Of a DNA stretch of 64,000 bases, positions 11,101 through 26,100 are shown piece by piece. The first letter of the stretch is position 1, and every line of letters starts with the position of its first letter. A program made the translations under genes and the position numbers. Below the pieces are notes generated by a model that did not search any database, was not told the DNA's origin, and saw nothing but the letters and a program-made list of their open reading frames with translations. Origin of the DNA: Enoplolaimus lenunculus (taxonomy: Eukaryota > Nematoda > Enoplea > Enoplida > Thoracostomopsidae); contig JASANG010003548.1 of the NCBI GenBank assembly GCA_030248215.1, positions 182,710 through 246,709 on the forward strand, given 5' to 3'.

Positions 11101-14100
11101 GTAATGCTTAAAAAGCCATTTCAAGCAAAAAACGTAGAATGACAATGTATCTCATTTACAGTTTAACGCGGGCCCGTAGCTAAAGGGGGCGGCAGGGCGG
11201 CTCAGCACCCCCCTGGAAAAAATTTGTTTTTCTCTAGAAAATATACGTGTTTGCAAGTCATTGAAAACCCTTGTATGCCCGCTCCTAAAAAATTTTTAGC
11301 CCACCCTGGCAATGTGAGCTGGCTACACGTCTGGTATGCTTGTTGTACAATCACTTAAAACATTTTTCATTCAAAATTAAGGGCGTTGCCCTGTAGTGGC
11401 AAATGGCATTAAAACAATCAAAAAGTATAGCACCACCCTAACACATACAACATTCCTAAAAACGTTGTGTATTCATTGCTAAAAATAATAAAATTCAAAA
11501 AAAGTTGAATTTCTGAAAAATCATTTTGTATAAACATTTTTAAAAAGTTCAAATTCAAAACATCCGTTGGAAATCAGTTGAACCAAGAGTGGATAATGAC
11601 AAGAATATGAAACTCCTGAGGTCCCGCGTGGTACAAAATGTACCACCAGGCGTTGCGTTTTTGACCAACCCGTTCCTCTTGTTTAGAGGGGGTCGCTATC
11701 AAAGTTAAACTATAAGAGGGGTATGGTTGACACCTGTATACGTAAACTGACATGGTACGCGCCGGTTGTACCTCCGTTTCTAAATAAACGGTGGGTTTGG
11801 CAAAAAAGCAACTCGTGTCATGTACTTTCTTTTCTACACAGAATGTACCCAGTACTCTTGTTAAATAGCGATTATCCACGCTTGGTTGAACCCAAGTATC
11901 GCGATCGGCGAATCCACAACAATGCATCACCGTCAACTGGAGGACGAATGGTCGAGAGTCAGCTCGATTTTGAATTACAAGGTGGAGGTCGATGAGTTGT
12001 CACTCGAAAAATAATCATACCCCCGTAACTGTGTGTACATTGGTTTAAATTATAATCCGTTGCGTCGTGGAATTTTGTGCTTTTTTGCGTATAATTTGAA
12101 TTCAAATAATACAAGATAATTTGTGTCAAAATTTTAAAATATTAACCAAAGATATGGATATATTTATATAATTTGAATTTTTAGAAGAAGTTTACTGGTT
12201 GGTTGTATGGCATTTTCGATCAAAACTTTGGTCAAATCAAATAAGGTACGCAATAATTGACTGACTGTGTTTTAATATTTATTCTTAAATGACTGGGTAA
12301 TATAACTTTGAGAGTGGCGCGATGTATACAGTAACGGACGACGAACGGACAGCGCCGGACGTCATCAAAAGCATAGCGTTACCCTTAGGGTTGGTTGTGC
12401 TATACTTTTGTTGATGTCTGGAGCCGTCCGTCACCCGTCCGGCGCCATCCATCAGCCGTCCGGCGCCGACCATCATTCGTCTGGCATCGTCCGTCGCTGT
12501 CCGTCTGTATACGGTATCAAATCGTTGTAAAATATTTCAGCTAATCGAAGGATGGTACTTTCTGTTGGGCCCACAAATTGGACGAAGAAAGCATTTGGCT
12601 GTTGAAAAAGTGAAGATGTTGACTTATTACGGTAGGTTGGAGTTTGGTTCGTTTGATATTTTATTTTGGCCAATGTTACTGTAAGGGCGTAACAGTAGAT
12701 TAAGCGTATTCCTAAGCATGAGCCTAAGCCTAAAGCGTTGCAAAAATGTGTTCCTAAGCCTAAGCCTGAGTCTAAGCAAAAAATGTAATCTAGAATCTAA
12801 ATCTACTCTTTTATAGGCCCACCAGAAACTTAGACGCTCCTTAAAGTAACAGGTGTCTTTTGTTTTATTAAAAAGTTTTAATTTAATGTTTTAAAAGAAG
12901 TTTAAAATCATCTACAGTTAGTGTTCCTTATAGGGAGGGCACTGATATTAATTTAGCCTTTCCAGAGGGTATCCCCTGTTATTCGATTACGGACTGTTAT
13001 TAAATTTTAACCAGCCCTTCATAATTGATATATATCCGGTATTGCCACTATCCGTTGAATTCAACGTTTTTGTCTTGTGTCAATAGCTTAAGCGATAATG
13101 CAGTATTATACTTAAAAATGTACTTTCAAAACTAGGTATGCTTTAAAGTTTCGAAATCAACTGTATTTGGTCCTGGAGTCAATTATGCGCTACAATTTGG
13201 AATAATTGACATTAATAGACTAATTAGAGTTTAGGGACTCTATCCGATTACGAACTCTTATTAGGGATACAAACAAATATTGATCGGGACTCAAAATAGC
13301 GCCTCTCCTCTTATTACCTCCATTTATTTGGGTCACTATAGTCTACAAATTTTAAAAACTTTTTGACGAACCTAGAAATAAGTAAGAAATGTTTACAAAA
13401 AAGTTTACTTCTGAGATTAATATTCAAAATGAAATTGTCGAGTTACAAATTAAAAGTGTTTTGTTGCAATTTGAGACAATTATTCTAAAAACGTTTTTAA
13501 TCTGTTTATTTTGGTATAATAATTTCCAAATTTAGGTTTCAAATTTATCTCTTTGAAAATTGAAAAATATTTTTTAACTGTTGCTTCGCAATCAGATTCC
13601 TTAAAATATAAGAATAGGTTTTATTGAATACCAAAAATATTATTTTGTCTGTAGTAAAAAGTCAGAAAATTTAGCATTATTTAATAAAGTCTAACATTAG
13701 CGAATCTCCATCATGTGTGGACTATAAGTAAGGTCAATAATTGACAGGGTAGCAAGGGATCCTGATGCGAATCCCCATGCGGCATCCCAACGCCAAATTT
13801 AGCGCTGGCTGGGCGGGGTTTACAAATACGCCATGATTTTCCACTAACTTTTAGTACATATTTCGTTTTATTTCAAGTTAAAATGAAATTTCAGCTATAT
13901 TTTGGCTATAGAAATGAGACTTTATTCAGTCTACATATATGATGGTACAGTGCAAAAAATGGTTAGTCAAATTGACTCTCTTCAAAATACGCTTTTCCGG
14001 ACTACACAACAAACTGCGTCATATTCGACTCAATGACCGACTCGGGTGTGTCAAATTTGACTCTGACGGAGTTGAGTTTGACTAAGTTTGCGTAGTTCCG

Positions 14101-17100
14101 AAAAACCTACATTTCCAAGAGAGTCAATTTGATTCGCCATTTTTTGCAGTTTAGTTGTTGAATCCATTGCGACGCCGGGTTTTCAAATTTTCAGTTTTCT
14201 GTGTTGTAAAATTTCAGATTCAGTAGATTCGGGTCTAAACAGTGGAACGAAAAGTTGCAAAGACGACGATATTCCGGTTTGGGTATAATTTCAGTTCTTG
14301 TACGCGTTGTCCCAAGACGTAAGATTAACCCCTTCTCACATTGAATTGCCTATAGGCAACTCAGCGCAGTGCATATACGTTAAATAATATATATCGCACC
14401 GTGTTTAACAATTGCAACACATATACATAGTACTAAACTCCACAAGCCGTGAGAGCCCCACTCGGGCTCGAGCGTCAAGCTCCTGTAGCTGAGTGGTGAT
14501 GGTATACGCCTCCAACTCCAGTCACTGGAGTTCGAATCCTAGCATAAAAGTAGGTCTCAAGGGAAATAGAAAATATTCATGAGAGAAAAGGTTAAGTATT
14601 AGGCTTACAAGAAGCCTCAAGCTAAGGTATCCATAAAGCCCTCCTTAGGCAAAGGTTCGGGCTTTAACTAAGCCTATTGTGAAGCCTAATAGAGTAAGCA
14701 TAAGCTTTAGAATAGTTTTTTTTGCTTGGCTTAGGCTTAGGAATAAACTCATTCTTACGCTTAGACTTAGGCTTCGGCTTAGGAATATGCTTATAATACT
14801 GTTCCGCTCCTGGTCTTTACATTGACCCAAATTGTCAACAACGCCAATCATAGAATGAGTTGATTTTAGTTTAGTCAAGCTTTGCTGTTTGCTTTGTTTT
14901 AGAATTTTGATATTATACATCTGTTGTTATATCTGTGCATATTTGCAATTTTTTGATATTTTTATATGTGCAATAAAACGCCAAACATGAATGTTAATAT
15001 TTTGACAACCGGAACAACGATGTAACGTACGAAAATTCGAGGGTGTGAGCTGACCCCCCATGGACATGTTTCCATCGCCTCTCTTTCACGAATTTAAAAA
15101 TTACAAAAAAAATTCTTTAAAGTTTAAACCTGCTACAATACGATATACTTAAAACGTCTGGCAATTTTCACCTGTCCATAAATGTACAGAACAAGACGAA
15201 ATCCGAGCGGATTGAGAGCGGTAAAGATTGAATTCCTTGTACATTTGACATGGAAACGTTTCAGTACTGAAAATTAGCAGGTTTGAAAATCTTTAATGTT
15301 GCATTTAATGTTCGATAAAGAATTGGGCCAATGTTAATACTTTTACGCAGTGCCGGAGCATGCAGGAGCGGGGGGTTCGTCCAAATTCCAGGGTGGAGGC
15401 CCCCAAACTCGGGAGCGAGAAGTCCGACACATTTTAAAACTTCGGTTTTTGTTTCAACCGGTTAGGGTGGGGGTCCCTTTATGGGTGGGCCCCCCAAATG
15501 GAGGATATGGAGGTGGCAGCTCGGCCCTGCTTTTAGGGGCGTAACAGTAGATTAATTGAATGCCTAAGTCTATGCTTAAGCTAAAAAATGTAATCTAAAT
15601 CTACTCTTTTATAGACCCACCAGAAACCTTGACGACCCTTAAAGTAGCATAGGCCAATACTTTTTTATGACTTTTGGTGTCAGACGGCACCGTCCGACGA
15701 GTAAATCGCTACCCTTAACCAGCTACAATCAAAGTAATTTCTGTGAAATTTTAATAAACCCAATTAGCATCCGAAATTTCGCCGATAATTTCGCGTTGCA
15801 AATCCAGGTCCATGCCCTGGGACAATCCAATCGACTTGACAAATCACTTTCGACATACTTTGTTTTTGTTGCTAAAATGTTAACAAAATGGTAAAGTTCA
15901 GATTAGGGGGTCGTTCTTTTTTTACGAAATTCGCTGAATGCCTCCCCCCTCCCAGATGATTGATTTAATGGCTGATTTTGACGTTCTTGCAGAGTGCACA
16001 CTTATGTTTTGTTTAAGTTCCTCTCTATAGTTGAAAATTTCTGTGAATGTCCTTCAAGACTAGCACACTATTGTCTAAGAAATCGTATCAAAAATAGGCC
16101 AATGTAAAGAACAGGGGCCAGTAAAGGCATATTCCTAAGCCTAAGTCTACACCTAAGCTTAAGAATGAGCATTTACCTAAGCCTAAGCCAAAAGCCAAGC
16201 AAAAAATTAGTCTAAAGCTTAAGCTTTACTCTATTGCAGTCCCACAGAAAAACGTTCTGCCCCTGATCTTTACGTGGGCCCAAAAATACAACACGCTTTT
16301 TGTGTTTAAAAATCATTAATGTATTGACTGAGAAAATAACGGTTTGACAAACGATAAAAGAAGTTTTTTAATTGTATTCCGTTTATCTTTTCTTGCCACA
16401 GATTTCCCAACTTTTCGCTTACAAACAAACGCTTTTGAACGATGTTTGAAATGCAACAAAAGCGTATAAAATAGCGTTTCATTTTTGATAAAATTGTTCA
16501 TGTCGAATAAAAGTTAGTCGAATCTGTATTGAACCGAATTAAAATGTTTCACTGGCAAAAATTAACAATAAAAAATCAACTTACATCTTTCGCTCGGCTT
16601 GGATCCTTGGCGGCGCCTTCATTCATAAACAAATCTCCTACAACTCCAACGGTTCCATACCGGGCCTCGTTTGAAACGATCAAACTTGTGTCTTGTGGTG
16701 TGTGACCTGGAGTTGTTACTAGTTGCAAAGAACGATCGTTGAACAGGTAAATTGGCGACGTTTCAGTAATGCCGTTGCCTTTGTAGTTGTAGCCGGTAAC
16801 CTGCAACAATATTTTATAAAAAAATATGTCATCAAATCAATTTGGTTGAACGCAAGAAAATGGTCACCAAACAACAAAAATGGGATAAAGTTTCATTGTT
16901 TAGTAACATTTGAATTATATTTTTTGTATTAAGATTCTACACTTAAGCCTAAAAACACGGGTAAGCAAAAAAATAGTCTAAAGCCTTTCAGCTTACTCTA
17001 TATATCAGTACCGTTTGAAAATGAGAGACAGTAATTTTTTAACTCTATTTCAGGTGTCGAAATTGGCTGATGGTGTGGCCAGTGATTAGCTAAGGTTCCG

Positions 17101-20100
17101 GTAACGCTTCAGCGAACAGCTGAATCTACAGTCGGTTGAACTCTCAGCATAGCGGGTAACGAGGTGCTCCTGAGGTCGAGTTATTGGAGTAAGCCACTGA
17201 TTAGCTGCATGAAGGTACAGCAAGAGCAAACAGACGTGATTTATTCATTTTTCCGCTTTTAGTACACTGTAAATTCCAATGTGTTACTAAGTCAACTCAG
17301 ACAGAAAGTTAGTGATTTCTGAGTTAAGCGAAAAATTTTCAGTTTACTATCTATAACCCCTTCTCACATTGAGTTGCCTATAGGCAACTTAGCGCAGTGT
17401 ATATGCGTTAAATAATATATATCGCACCGTGTTTAGCAATTGCAACACGTATACATAGTACTAAATCACCACAAAACGTGAGAGCCCCCTCGGGTTCGAG
17501 CGTCAAGCTCCAATAGCTGAGTGGTGATGGTATACGCCTCCCACTCCAGTCACCGGAGTTCGAATCCTAGCATAAAAGTAGGTCTCAGGGGGAATAGAAA
17601 ATATTCATGTGAGAAAGGGTTAATAACAGTAAACGTTAGTTCACTCTGACTTGGCTTGATTCTCACTGTGAGTTGAGTTGACTCCGGGTGAATTGCTAAA
17701 CTAAATCAGAATGAGTTGAATCAACTCAGAATTGTGAGTTCTGATAGTCCTAACTCAGACTGAGTGATTCAACTCATTCTGAGTTAAAATCAACTCACTT
17801 TAATTTACAGTGTATACAACCTGGGCAACTTGGGACTTGATCCTATGGGCGCAAATTTGACGTGCAATGTAATTAACTGGGGCGGAACAGTATTATTAGC
17901 TTATTCCTAAGTCTAAGTCTAAGCCTAAGCGTAAGAATGTGTTTATTGCTAAGCCAAAGCCTAAGCCAAGCAGGAAACTTAGTTTAAAGTTTAAGCTTAT
18001 TTTTTCTAGTCCCACAGGAAAACGTTCCGCCCCCGATCTTTACATGGGCCGATTTGATAATACGAGCATAGACGTTTTAGTTGAAACTAACCGAAAACTT
18101 ATCGAAATTCTGTTGCGCATCAGAGAACAAGTTGATATTGCTATAATGATCCGGATGTCCGTGTGTAGTTACAACATAGTCAATATCCGGTACTTTCAAT
18201 CCATTTTGTGACAACGCATTGATCAGTGGAATTCGTTCCGGAATAACCCCCGTATCAACAAGAATATTTTTGCCTTGTGGTGTACGAACCAATGTAACCG
18301 CAGCGGTAAAATTCAGGCTGATGGGATTTTGTCCTAGAGGGACCATATTTCCAGGGATTAAAGGAATTACGGTATTTTGGCGAGGGGGCGGCGCCTTATT
18401 TCTCCGTTTCGGATCGCAGGCGCTGCCCTGTCCAGCACGGTTGCATTCCTTGATGCCTGGGATAAAACAGCTATGAACACAGTATTCTCCTGGCGAGCAT
18501 GGGTTATCGTTATCACAAAGTTTAATGGTGCCGTCTCGGTTTCGAGTGGGAAATCCGCCGAACGGCGTCCGAGCCCCTCCGAAGTTTGACCGGCCCCCTC
18601 CTAATCTAGAGCCAGAATTTGGAAAACTTTGGCCGAATTGAAACGAGATAACGAATAGCGTTGCGCAAATACTGATTGGTCGATGCATTTCGTGTAAGTG
18701 TTGATGTCACGATAAACCTCTATTAAAGTTGAAAAAATATCTAAAATAAAATGTAAACATTCTGGATATTAACCCCTTCTCACATTGAGTTGCCCATAGG
18801 CAACTCAGCGCAGTGTATATACGTTGAATAATATATATCGCACCGTGTTTAACAATAGCAACACGTATACATAGTACTAAATCACCACAAGACGTGAGAG
18901 CCCCCTCGGGCTCGAGCGTCAAGCTCCTATAGCTGAGTGATGATGGTATACGCCTCCCACTCCAGTCACTGGAGTTCGAATCCTAGCATAAAAGTAGGTC
19001 TCAAGGGAAATAGAAAATATTCATGTGAGAATGGGTTAATGTACATAGCTGAAGGCCGTTAAGCATTGCATATTCCGGCCAATATAAGAGAACTGAGCCG
19101 TAACATAGTAGTATAACTATATTCCTAGGCCTATGCCTAAACCTTAGCTTAAATCCGCAGCATAAACAAAAAGCTTATACTGTGGCCTATATATACTATA
19201 TTTCAGTCCGCGGAAAAACAGTACATATACACGAGCCATGGTCATTTGAAATATATGATATATATAAATTTATGAAATCATTGCTTTATATTTCCGAATT
19301 CTATACGAGTCTCAATCCACTCATTTCAACTATAACCATGATGTAAAAACCGATAGTAAAAATAATAGAAACGAAAAACCGATAGTAAAAAATAATGGAA
19401 CCAGAAACTGAAAACGGATATTGGAGTATAAAAGTTTTTAAAATGTTTTCTCTTTCTGCCAAAAAAAATTGAGGCGTGCAAATATTCACCAGGTTTTCTA
19501 AAATTTTAAAGAAGGAAATGGCGGATGTAACAAAATTTTTAAGATTTTGAATGAATTTCGTAATTTTTATTCCATTTCGAACATTGCAGCATATCTGCAA
19601 TGAAAAATTGCGGAGATGTAAACACGTGATTTTTATAAACTAATTGTCAGCATATACAAATAACAGAATTTCCGTTATTTCTGTATTACGGAAATGGAAA
19701 CGGAAGCGGATATCCGGTTGCACCCTGACTATAACTGAAAGTTTGCGGCGTTGAGACGACTATAGAATTGTTTCGATTAACCTTAAAGTCTGCTTAATGT
19801 AAGTTCAGAGCCCATATTCTCAAATGTATGTAGGAACATCAGTTATAGTAATTGGTTTTCAAACTACTATAATTGTTGAAACTGTTGCCCATGTAAAGAT
19901 CAGGAGCGGAACGTTTTTCTGTGGAAAAAAAATCTGTCAATAATAAACCGTTTCGCAACGTCGATGTAGAAAAATTCAATTTTACATTACCTTATAAAAT
20001 CTGAAGGATTTTGAAATACAACCATTCACGGAATCTTTTGCGACACGTTTTATACCGGCAAAAATGTAAATTTGCGTGACTTTACCAAATCCGATATTCT

Positions 20101-23100
20101 GCAAATTGAGACAGCCGTGATTGTTTTTTAAAATAATACACCAACATAGACAAAACAGAGAATCGGATGTTGACGGAATTGTTACATTTGTAGAAAATTA
20201 CAATAAAGTCAGCATTAGCCGTCAAAATATTTTGGCGATTTAAAATAATTTCTAGAAAGTACATTTATTTCGATTGCACAAACTGTTTTATATAAGAAGT
20301 AAAAACTGCAACAGAAACTAGTTATTTGGATTTTTAGAGCCAGGTTTACTTTGAGGGTAAAAGTATTTTTGTGGGACTATGGAAGAGGGAAGAAAACTTT
20401 GGACAAATTGTTGCTCAGGCTTAGGCTATTATAAGGATTTAGGGTAAGGCTTAATAGGCTTTGTGGCCCATGTAAAAACAGAGCCGGAACAGTAGTATAA
20501 TCATATTCCTAAGCCTATACCTAAGCCTAAGCCCAAGGCTAAGTAAAAAATTAGTCTAAAGCTTAAACTGACTCCATTATAACCCCTCCGGAAAACGATC
20601 CGGCCTTGTTCTATACATGGGCCGGCTTTGTTATAGGTTTAATATCCCAACGCTGAGCCATGGGCTAAGTCTTCAAGGGGGTTCAACCTATAATCTGAAG
20701 TAGCCCGGAACACGATTTGTCCCATGATTCGACGTCAACATAAAATTTGACGAGTTATAGCGGGTAATACGACAAATTGTGAATATCACATGATATTGGC
20801 TTTTACAAGTAACTAATCTCAAGCAATCATCGTGTACACATTGCTGCCCATGTAAATATATGAGGCGGAACATTGAATAAGCTTTAGCTTTAGACTAATT
20901 TTTTTGCATGGCTTGGACAAGGAATAAACTCATGCTTACGAGAACTAGGCTTAGGCTTAGGTTTAGGAAGAAACTCATGCTTACGCTTAGACCTAGGCTT
21001 AGGCTTAGGCTTAGGCTCAGGAAATTGCGTATAATGCTGTTTCGCCCCTGTTCTTCACATTGGCCCAAATTGCCATGTGAAATATGATACCTTGAGACAT
21101 TTATAAAAATTTCTCTAAAATGTCATATGATCTTGCAACACAGCGTCCTTTCATTTAATTGGTCCTCTAGTGTAATGGCTTTTGTAGCTTTAACTTTTAA
21201 GTCAAATTTACTAGCCAGATTATAAAACCTGAAAATTTTGTGATAGACGTGGAACCCGTTGGTATTTACATAGCTAGACAGTGGCATTAGAAACAATCTA
21301 AGAAGTGGCTAATTGCGTCGTTAAAATGTTGTTTTCCTGGAGTAAAACGAACACCTGTAAAATTTACAGTATTTTAAAATTGTTTGTTGAACAGACGAAA
21401 GTGGAGATTGTAACTTGATGTTTCTTTAACACGGTGATAATTGTTAGTGGAATCCTGCCTGTTCCGTTGTGACGGTTGCACACAGTATGTGGAATATTCT
21501 ACACTTGGATTGTTGTATACAACAGACTGTTGCAATTGTGGCACACCGCGTCTGTTTGAATTGCTTAAAGGTATTAGTAATTTTGAGCTGCAGACAAAAT
21601 ATATTGCTATTGAGAAATCTACTGTTCTCATCTTCGACGCTATTTGGTTTGGTTAATTTCACTATGTTTTACTCAGGCGCCGAAATTGTTAACGCTGGTG
21701 GCTCTTCAATTGCTACATCACATCCTGAGAGCGATACCGAAATGACTGAACGTGGTGGAGGTAAGTTTTATTATGACAAAATGTCAACCCAGTCGTCTTA
21801 TTCATTGACGCACAATGTCGTGGCAGTGTAGGCTGGAACGGGGACTTCAGACCGTTTAACTAGCAACTGGAAAGCGGGATACGGGTAGTTTCGAACTAGC
21901 GACCTACGGATTCCTAGGCAGACCAGTCCGCCTCTCCAATTGCTTCTGTCGTCGACCATATGCCGACCGCATGCTACTGACGGGTTGGCATATTTCCAGT
22001 GCACTACTGCACTATATTGCATTTGCACATTACTGATAAGCATGTCTCACGTACATACATGTCCATGTGACATGCGTATTGCTCTAAGAACTAAATTTCA
22101 TAGAACAGTGGTTTTTGAATTTTTCGTTGATGCTTTGCTCTTTGTTGTAGACTTGATCTTAACGTGCAGATTTACACCTGTTCCTAAGATTTCCTTTAGG
22201 TTTGCGTTTTCAGCTAATGCTGCTGTTGTATTTTTCATTTAGAGCTCGCTGCAAATGACGACCGGGCCACTGTTTCAACTCAAGTAGCTGATAGTGACCT
22301 TGGTGCTACTACGTACTCTCCGTTACGATCGTATCCGTTTCCGGTTCCGCCGAATGCTCAAACAGCGTCTCCGGGCAGAATGTGGTCGAATGAGTTGGCG
22401 CATGCACGCTCACTTCAATTGATAAGAGAACAAACAATGGATTACAGGTATTATGACTGCTTTGTAGCGTGTAATGTCACTGAAAAATGTCGGAATCGGT
22501 ACCAGGAATTTTCAAAGACCAATACCATGTTGTGTTCAAACTTCGTGTTATAATTTCCATAAGATGTTATATATACGTATAATATTTATTTATTTATTTA
22601 TTTATTTATATAAAAAATGCGCACTGAGAAAGAACGGATATGAGCCCATTTCAATGAAAGTTTACAGAACAGAGAGTAAATATGACACATAATTAAAGTA
22701 ATATATACTACATACAGGTTTGAGACGATAAAAAATTACCATTCCAATTATATATACACGTACGTATGCAATCAGAATCGAAACTAGATTTAGATTGGAA
22801 TTCTGTTTGCTCTCTGAGGTTGTGCTTAGCAGGATTCCACCGGAATTCCTGCAAAAATCAGTTCCTGTTCTTGTTCCTTTTCAGGCATCACAGAACGCAG
22901 GAACCGGAATTTTCACGGTGTTGTGCGAAATCTTTTAGTCATTAAAAAAATTTTCGTGGCAAAATTATTTAGTAGAACTTGATGCGTTTCATCTCGTTCA
23001 GTCTAGTTAGTACATAAGTGGTTAAATTGATATATTCGATGTGTGATTTTGTACGAGTGATGAAAACGAAAAGGAAATCGTGAAAACTTCCTTATGGTAC

Positions 23101-26100
23101 GCTTTTGACGGGCTCACTGAAAAGTAAAACAGTAATTCGTTGTTGAAAACTTTTTAAATTCAACTAGCTGTTCCTGTTCCTGTACCGGCAAAAAATTTCA
23201 ATTCGTGTTCTTGTTTCGGCAAAGTTTAGTTCCTGTTGGAACCCTTGTTTTGTGAAAATAGCTGTTTGTTGGCAGACAAACATATTTTTTGTTGAAATAT
23301 GAAACGCTTAGTTGAACCAATGTTTGGCCTTAGAACCGGGGCCGGGGACTATAATATAGTATGCGCTTAATCGCTAAACTGATGGTACACTTCTTGAGCG
23401 AAACTCGGCCTTACATTCCATAGTCATTTGTTTGTTTTCACGAGCCCAAAAACACTGAGTAATATGTGCTTAAGCGCTGTTTATTCCTGATTGAACGGTC
23501 GACCTTAAGTGAGTATACCGATATTCTAACGCTAGCTAGTTTAGAAGTGTGGCAATTTGTAACGAATGCATAATAATATAATAAACCCTGCTGCGATCAT
23601 TAGCTTGAGTAATATTATGCTAATTATCTCATATCTACTTCAGTTATTTGCAAGTGTGTTAATTTCTAAGTGTCATATTTCGTTTTCCCGTGACCTAAAA
23701 CCCTACTCAAATCAAATAGATATTCATTAAGAATGATTATCTAGGAGCAATAGTTCGAATAGTCAATATGCTAATTAAAGAGTAGCTAGCTGCTTTGCAA
23801 CCTGCGGTATCCGACAATTCTGAAGGTGTTTTCAAAATCCTGCAGTTCAACGTAAATGGTATCCGAAATAAATTGGCTGATGTCCTGCAATTCCTGGACG
23901 ACGGTCAATTCCATGTTGCTGTCATTCAAGAGTCGAAATTGACACATTCTGCCAAAATCAAAACTCCTGGCTGGTCCTGTATTCGCACTGACCGCCCATC
24001 GGACAATGGCGAAGGCGGTTTACTGATAATGGTGAAAGAAACGATCAACTTCAGTGTGCTAAGCATCCCAACCAGAAGCGGTGACGTGAATATTGAGCAG
24101 TCAGGCATAACTGTCAACCTGGACGGCAGTGCTATCAACATCATCAACTGTTATATTCCGCCGCAGTCATCCTGCACATTAGCGTACACAGCTTCGATCG
24201 AACACCTGCTACTTCCTGGCTCCACTATCGTGCTTGGCGATATCAATGCACACCACGATCTTTGGTTCAGCAACCATAACGCTGACACCCGCGGTGAATC
24301 GATTGCTGAAGAACTGCAGGCAAGCAACTTCACTCCGATCAACGAAGATTCACCGACTCGGCTGCCATCCAACGGGCCTGGCACCTCGCCAGATGTTTCA
24401 ATCGTCTCAAACGATCTAGCACTCTCCGCCAACTGGTATACGACAACAGCCCTCTCAAGTGATCACCTACCAATCACCATCACGCTGTCAACAGCAAAAA
24501 CAACAGCCAAAGCAACCAACAACTGCTTCACCAACTTCAAAAAAGCAAAATGGGACAATTTTCGTCGTCCCTGCGAAGGCGCGTTCGACCAAATGACCTA
24601 TCCGCTCGATCCAGATAAAGCAGAACGAGCTTTTAGAACAGTCCTACTCGATGCATCCGATCGATACATACCAAAAGGGCGCGTGCCGAAGATGGAACCG
24701 TACCGAATACCAGAGAGGGTACAGAACTTAATCAAACAACGGGATGCGCTCTGAAGTGAAGACCCTAACGATGATAGGATCCAGGCTCTCAATGATGAAA
24801 TTTCCAACAACATCTTTACTGACAAACGCCAGAAGTGGAGAGATATGATGAGTGCAGTGTCCTACCGCACTGGAACAACAGAACTCTGGCAACGTATCAA
24901 AGCACTCAACTGCAAAGCAAATGTCATAAAAAACCAAGGCGTCACATTCAATGGCAAAACGCGCACTTCAAATGCCAGCATTGCAAACAAGTTCTGTCAC
25001 CAATATGTTCCGAAAACGCCTCCAATCAAAGGCAACAAATCCAGGCGTCAAAACCTCCGGGCTGCCAGCAACCTTCCGCTCAACGACGCTCCAATCTTCT
25101 CCGCTGACGACACCCGCAAAGCAATCATGTCGTCTAAATCGTCCAAAGCTATGGGTCCAGATGGCCTCACTGTTCTACATCTGAAACATCTGGGACGATC
25201 CGCGATCAACTTCCTGACTTCTATTTTCAACGCGTCAATCAAAACGTCCATCATTCCCAGTGTATGGAAGAAGTCAGTGATCATACCTCTACCTAAACCC
25301 GGAAAAGACGCAACAGCAGGAGAGAACTGGAGACCAATCAGCTTACTGTGCAATGCCGCTAAGATCATGGAAAAGCTTCTGCTCCCGCTATTGGTGAAAC
25401 GTCTGCCACTTCAACCCTCGCAGCATGGATTCCGGAAGAATCACTCAACGACTACAGCTCTTGCCAATATTGTTGCCGATATAGCCAACGGCTTTAATCA
25501 ACAAAGACCGGCTTATCGCACAGTTCTGGTTGCCGTCGACCTAACCGCTGCATTCGATACTGTAGATCATGACTCGCTGACAGATCTGATACTCCGTCTA
25601 CCCGCCCCTTCAAGCGCTCGTCGATGGGTCATCAACTATATTCGAGGCCGTCAAGCGAAAGTCCTGTTTCGCAACCAGCTATCGTCAGCCCGTACGGTTC
25701 AATATGGTGTGGTACAAGGTGGGGTTCTCTCACCCAGCCTATTCAATCTTTACATGGCCGACCTTCCAACACCCCCGGCCAATGTAAAAGTTGTTAGCTA
25801 TGCGGATGATGTTACTATATACACTTCTGGTTCTGTGATCGCCGATCTCGAAGACAAGCTAAACGCATACATACCAAGAGTGGCCGAATTCTTTGACAGT
25901 CGAAAACTAACTGTCTCGACCAGCAAATCGTCAGTGACACTGTTCACCCCGCAAACGGCGCAGGCGAAAATACACCCCCAAATAAACTTCAAAGGCCATC
26001 TGCTCCCATTAGTCAAAAACCCGAAACTGCTGGGCGTAACCCTCGACACGATGATGTGCTTCGGTGCCCATTGTAAGATTCTCTCAGCACGTGTTCAGCA

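Noticed and set aside
14218-14282. Alternative frame SVDSGLNSGTKSCKDDDIPV
   Set aside because: Looks coding-like but leads to a stop in the next exon; kept only as a note.
14478-14553. Functional tRNA gene
   Set aside because: Promoter boxes match but the acceptor and anticodon stems do not pair, and it is repeated within a MITE family.
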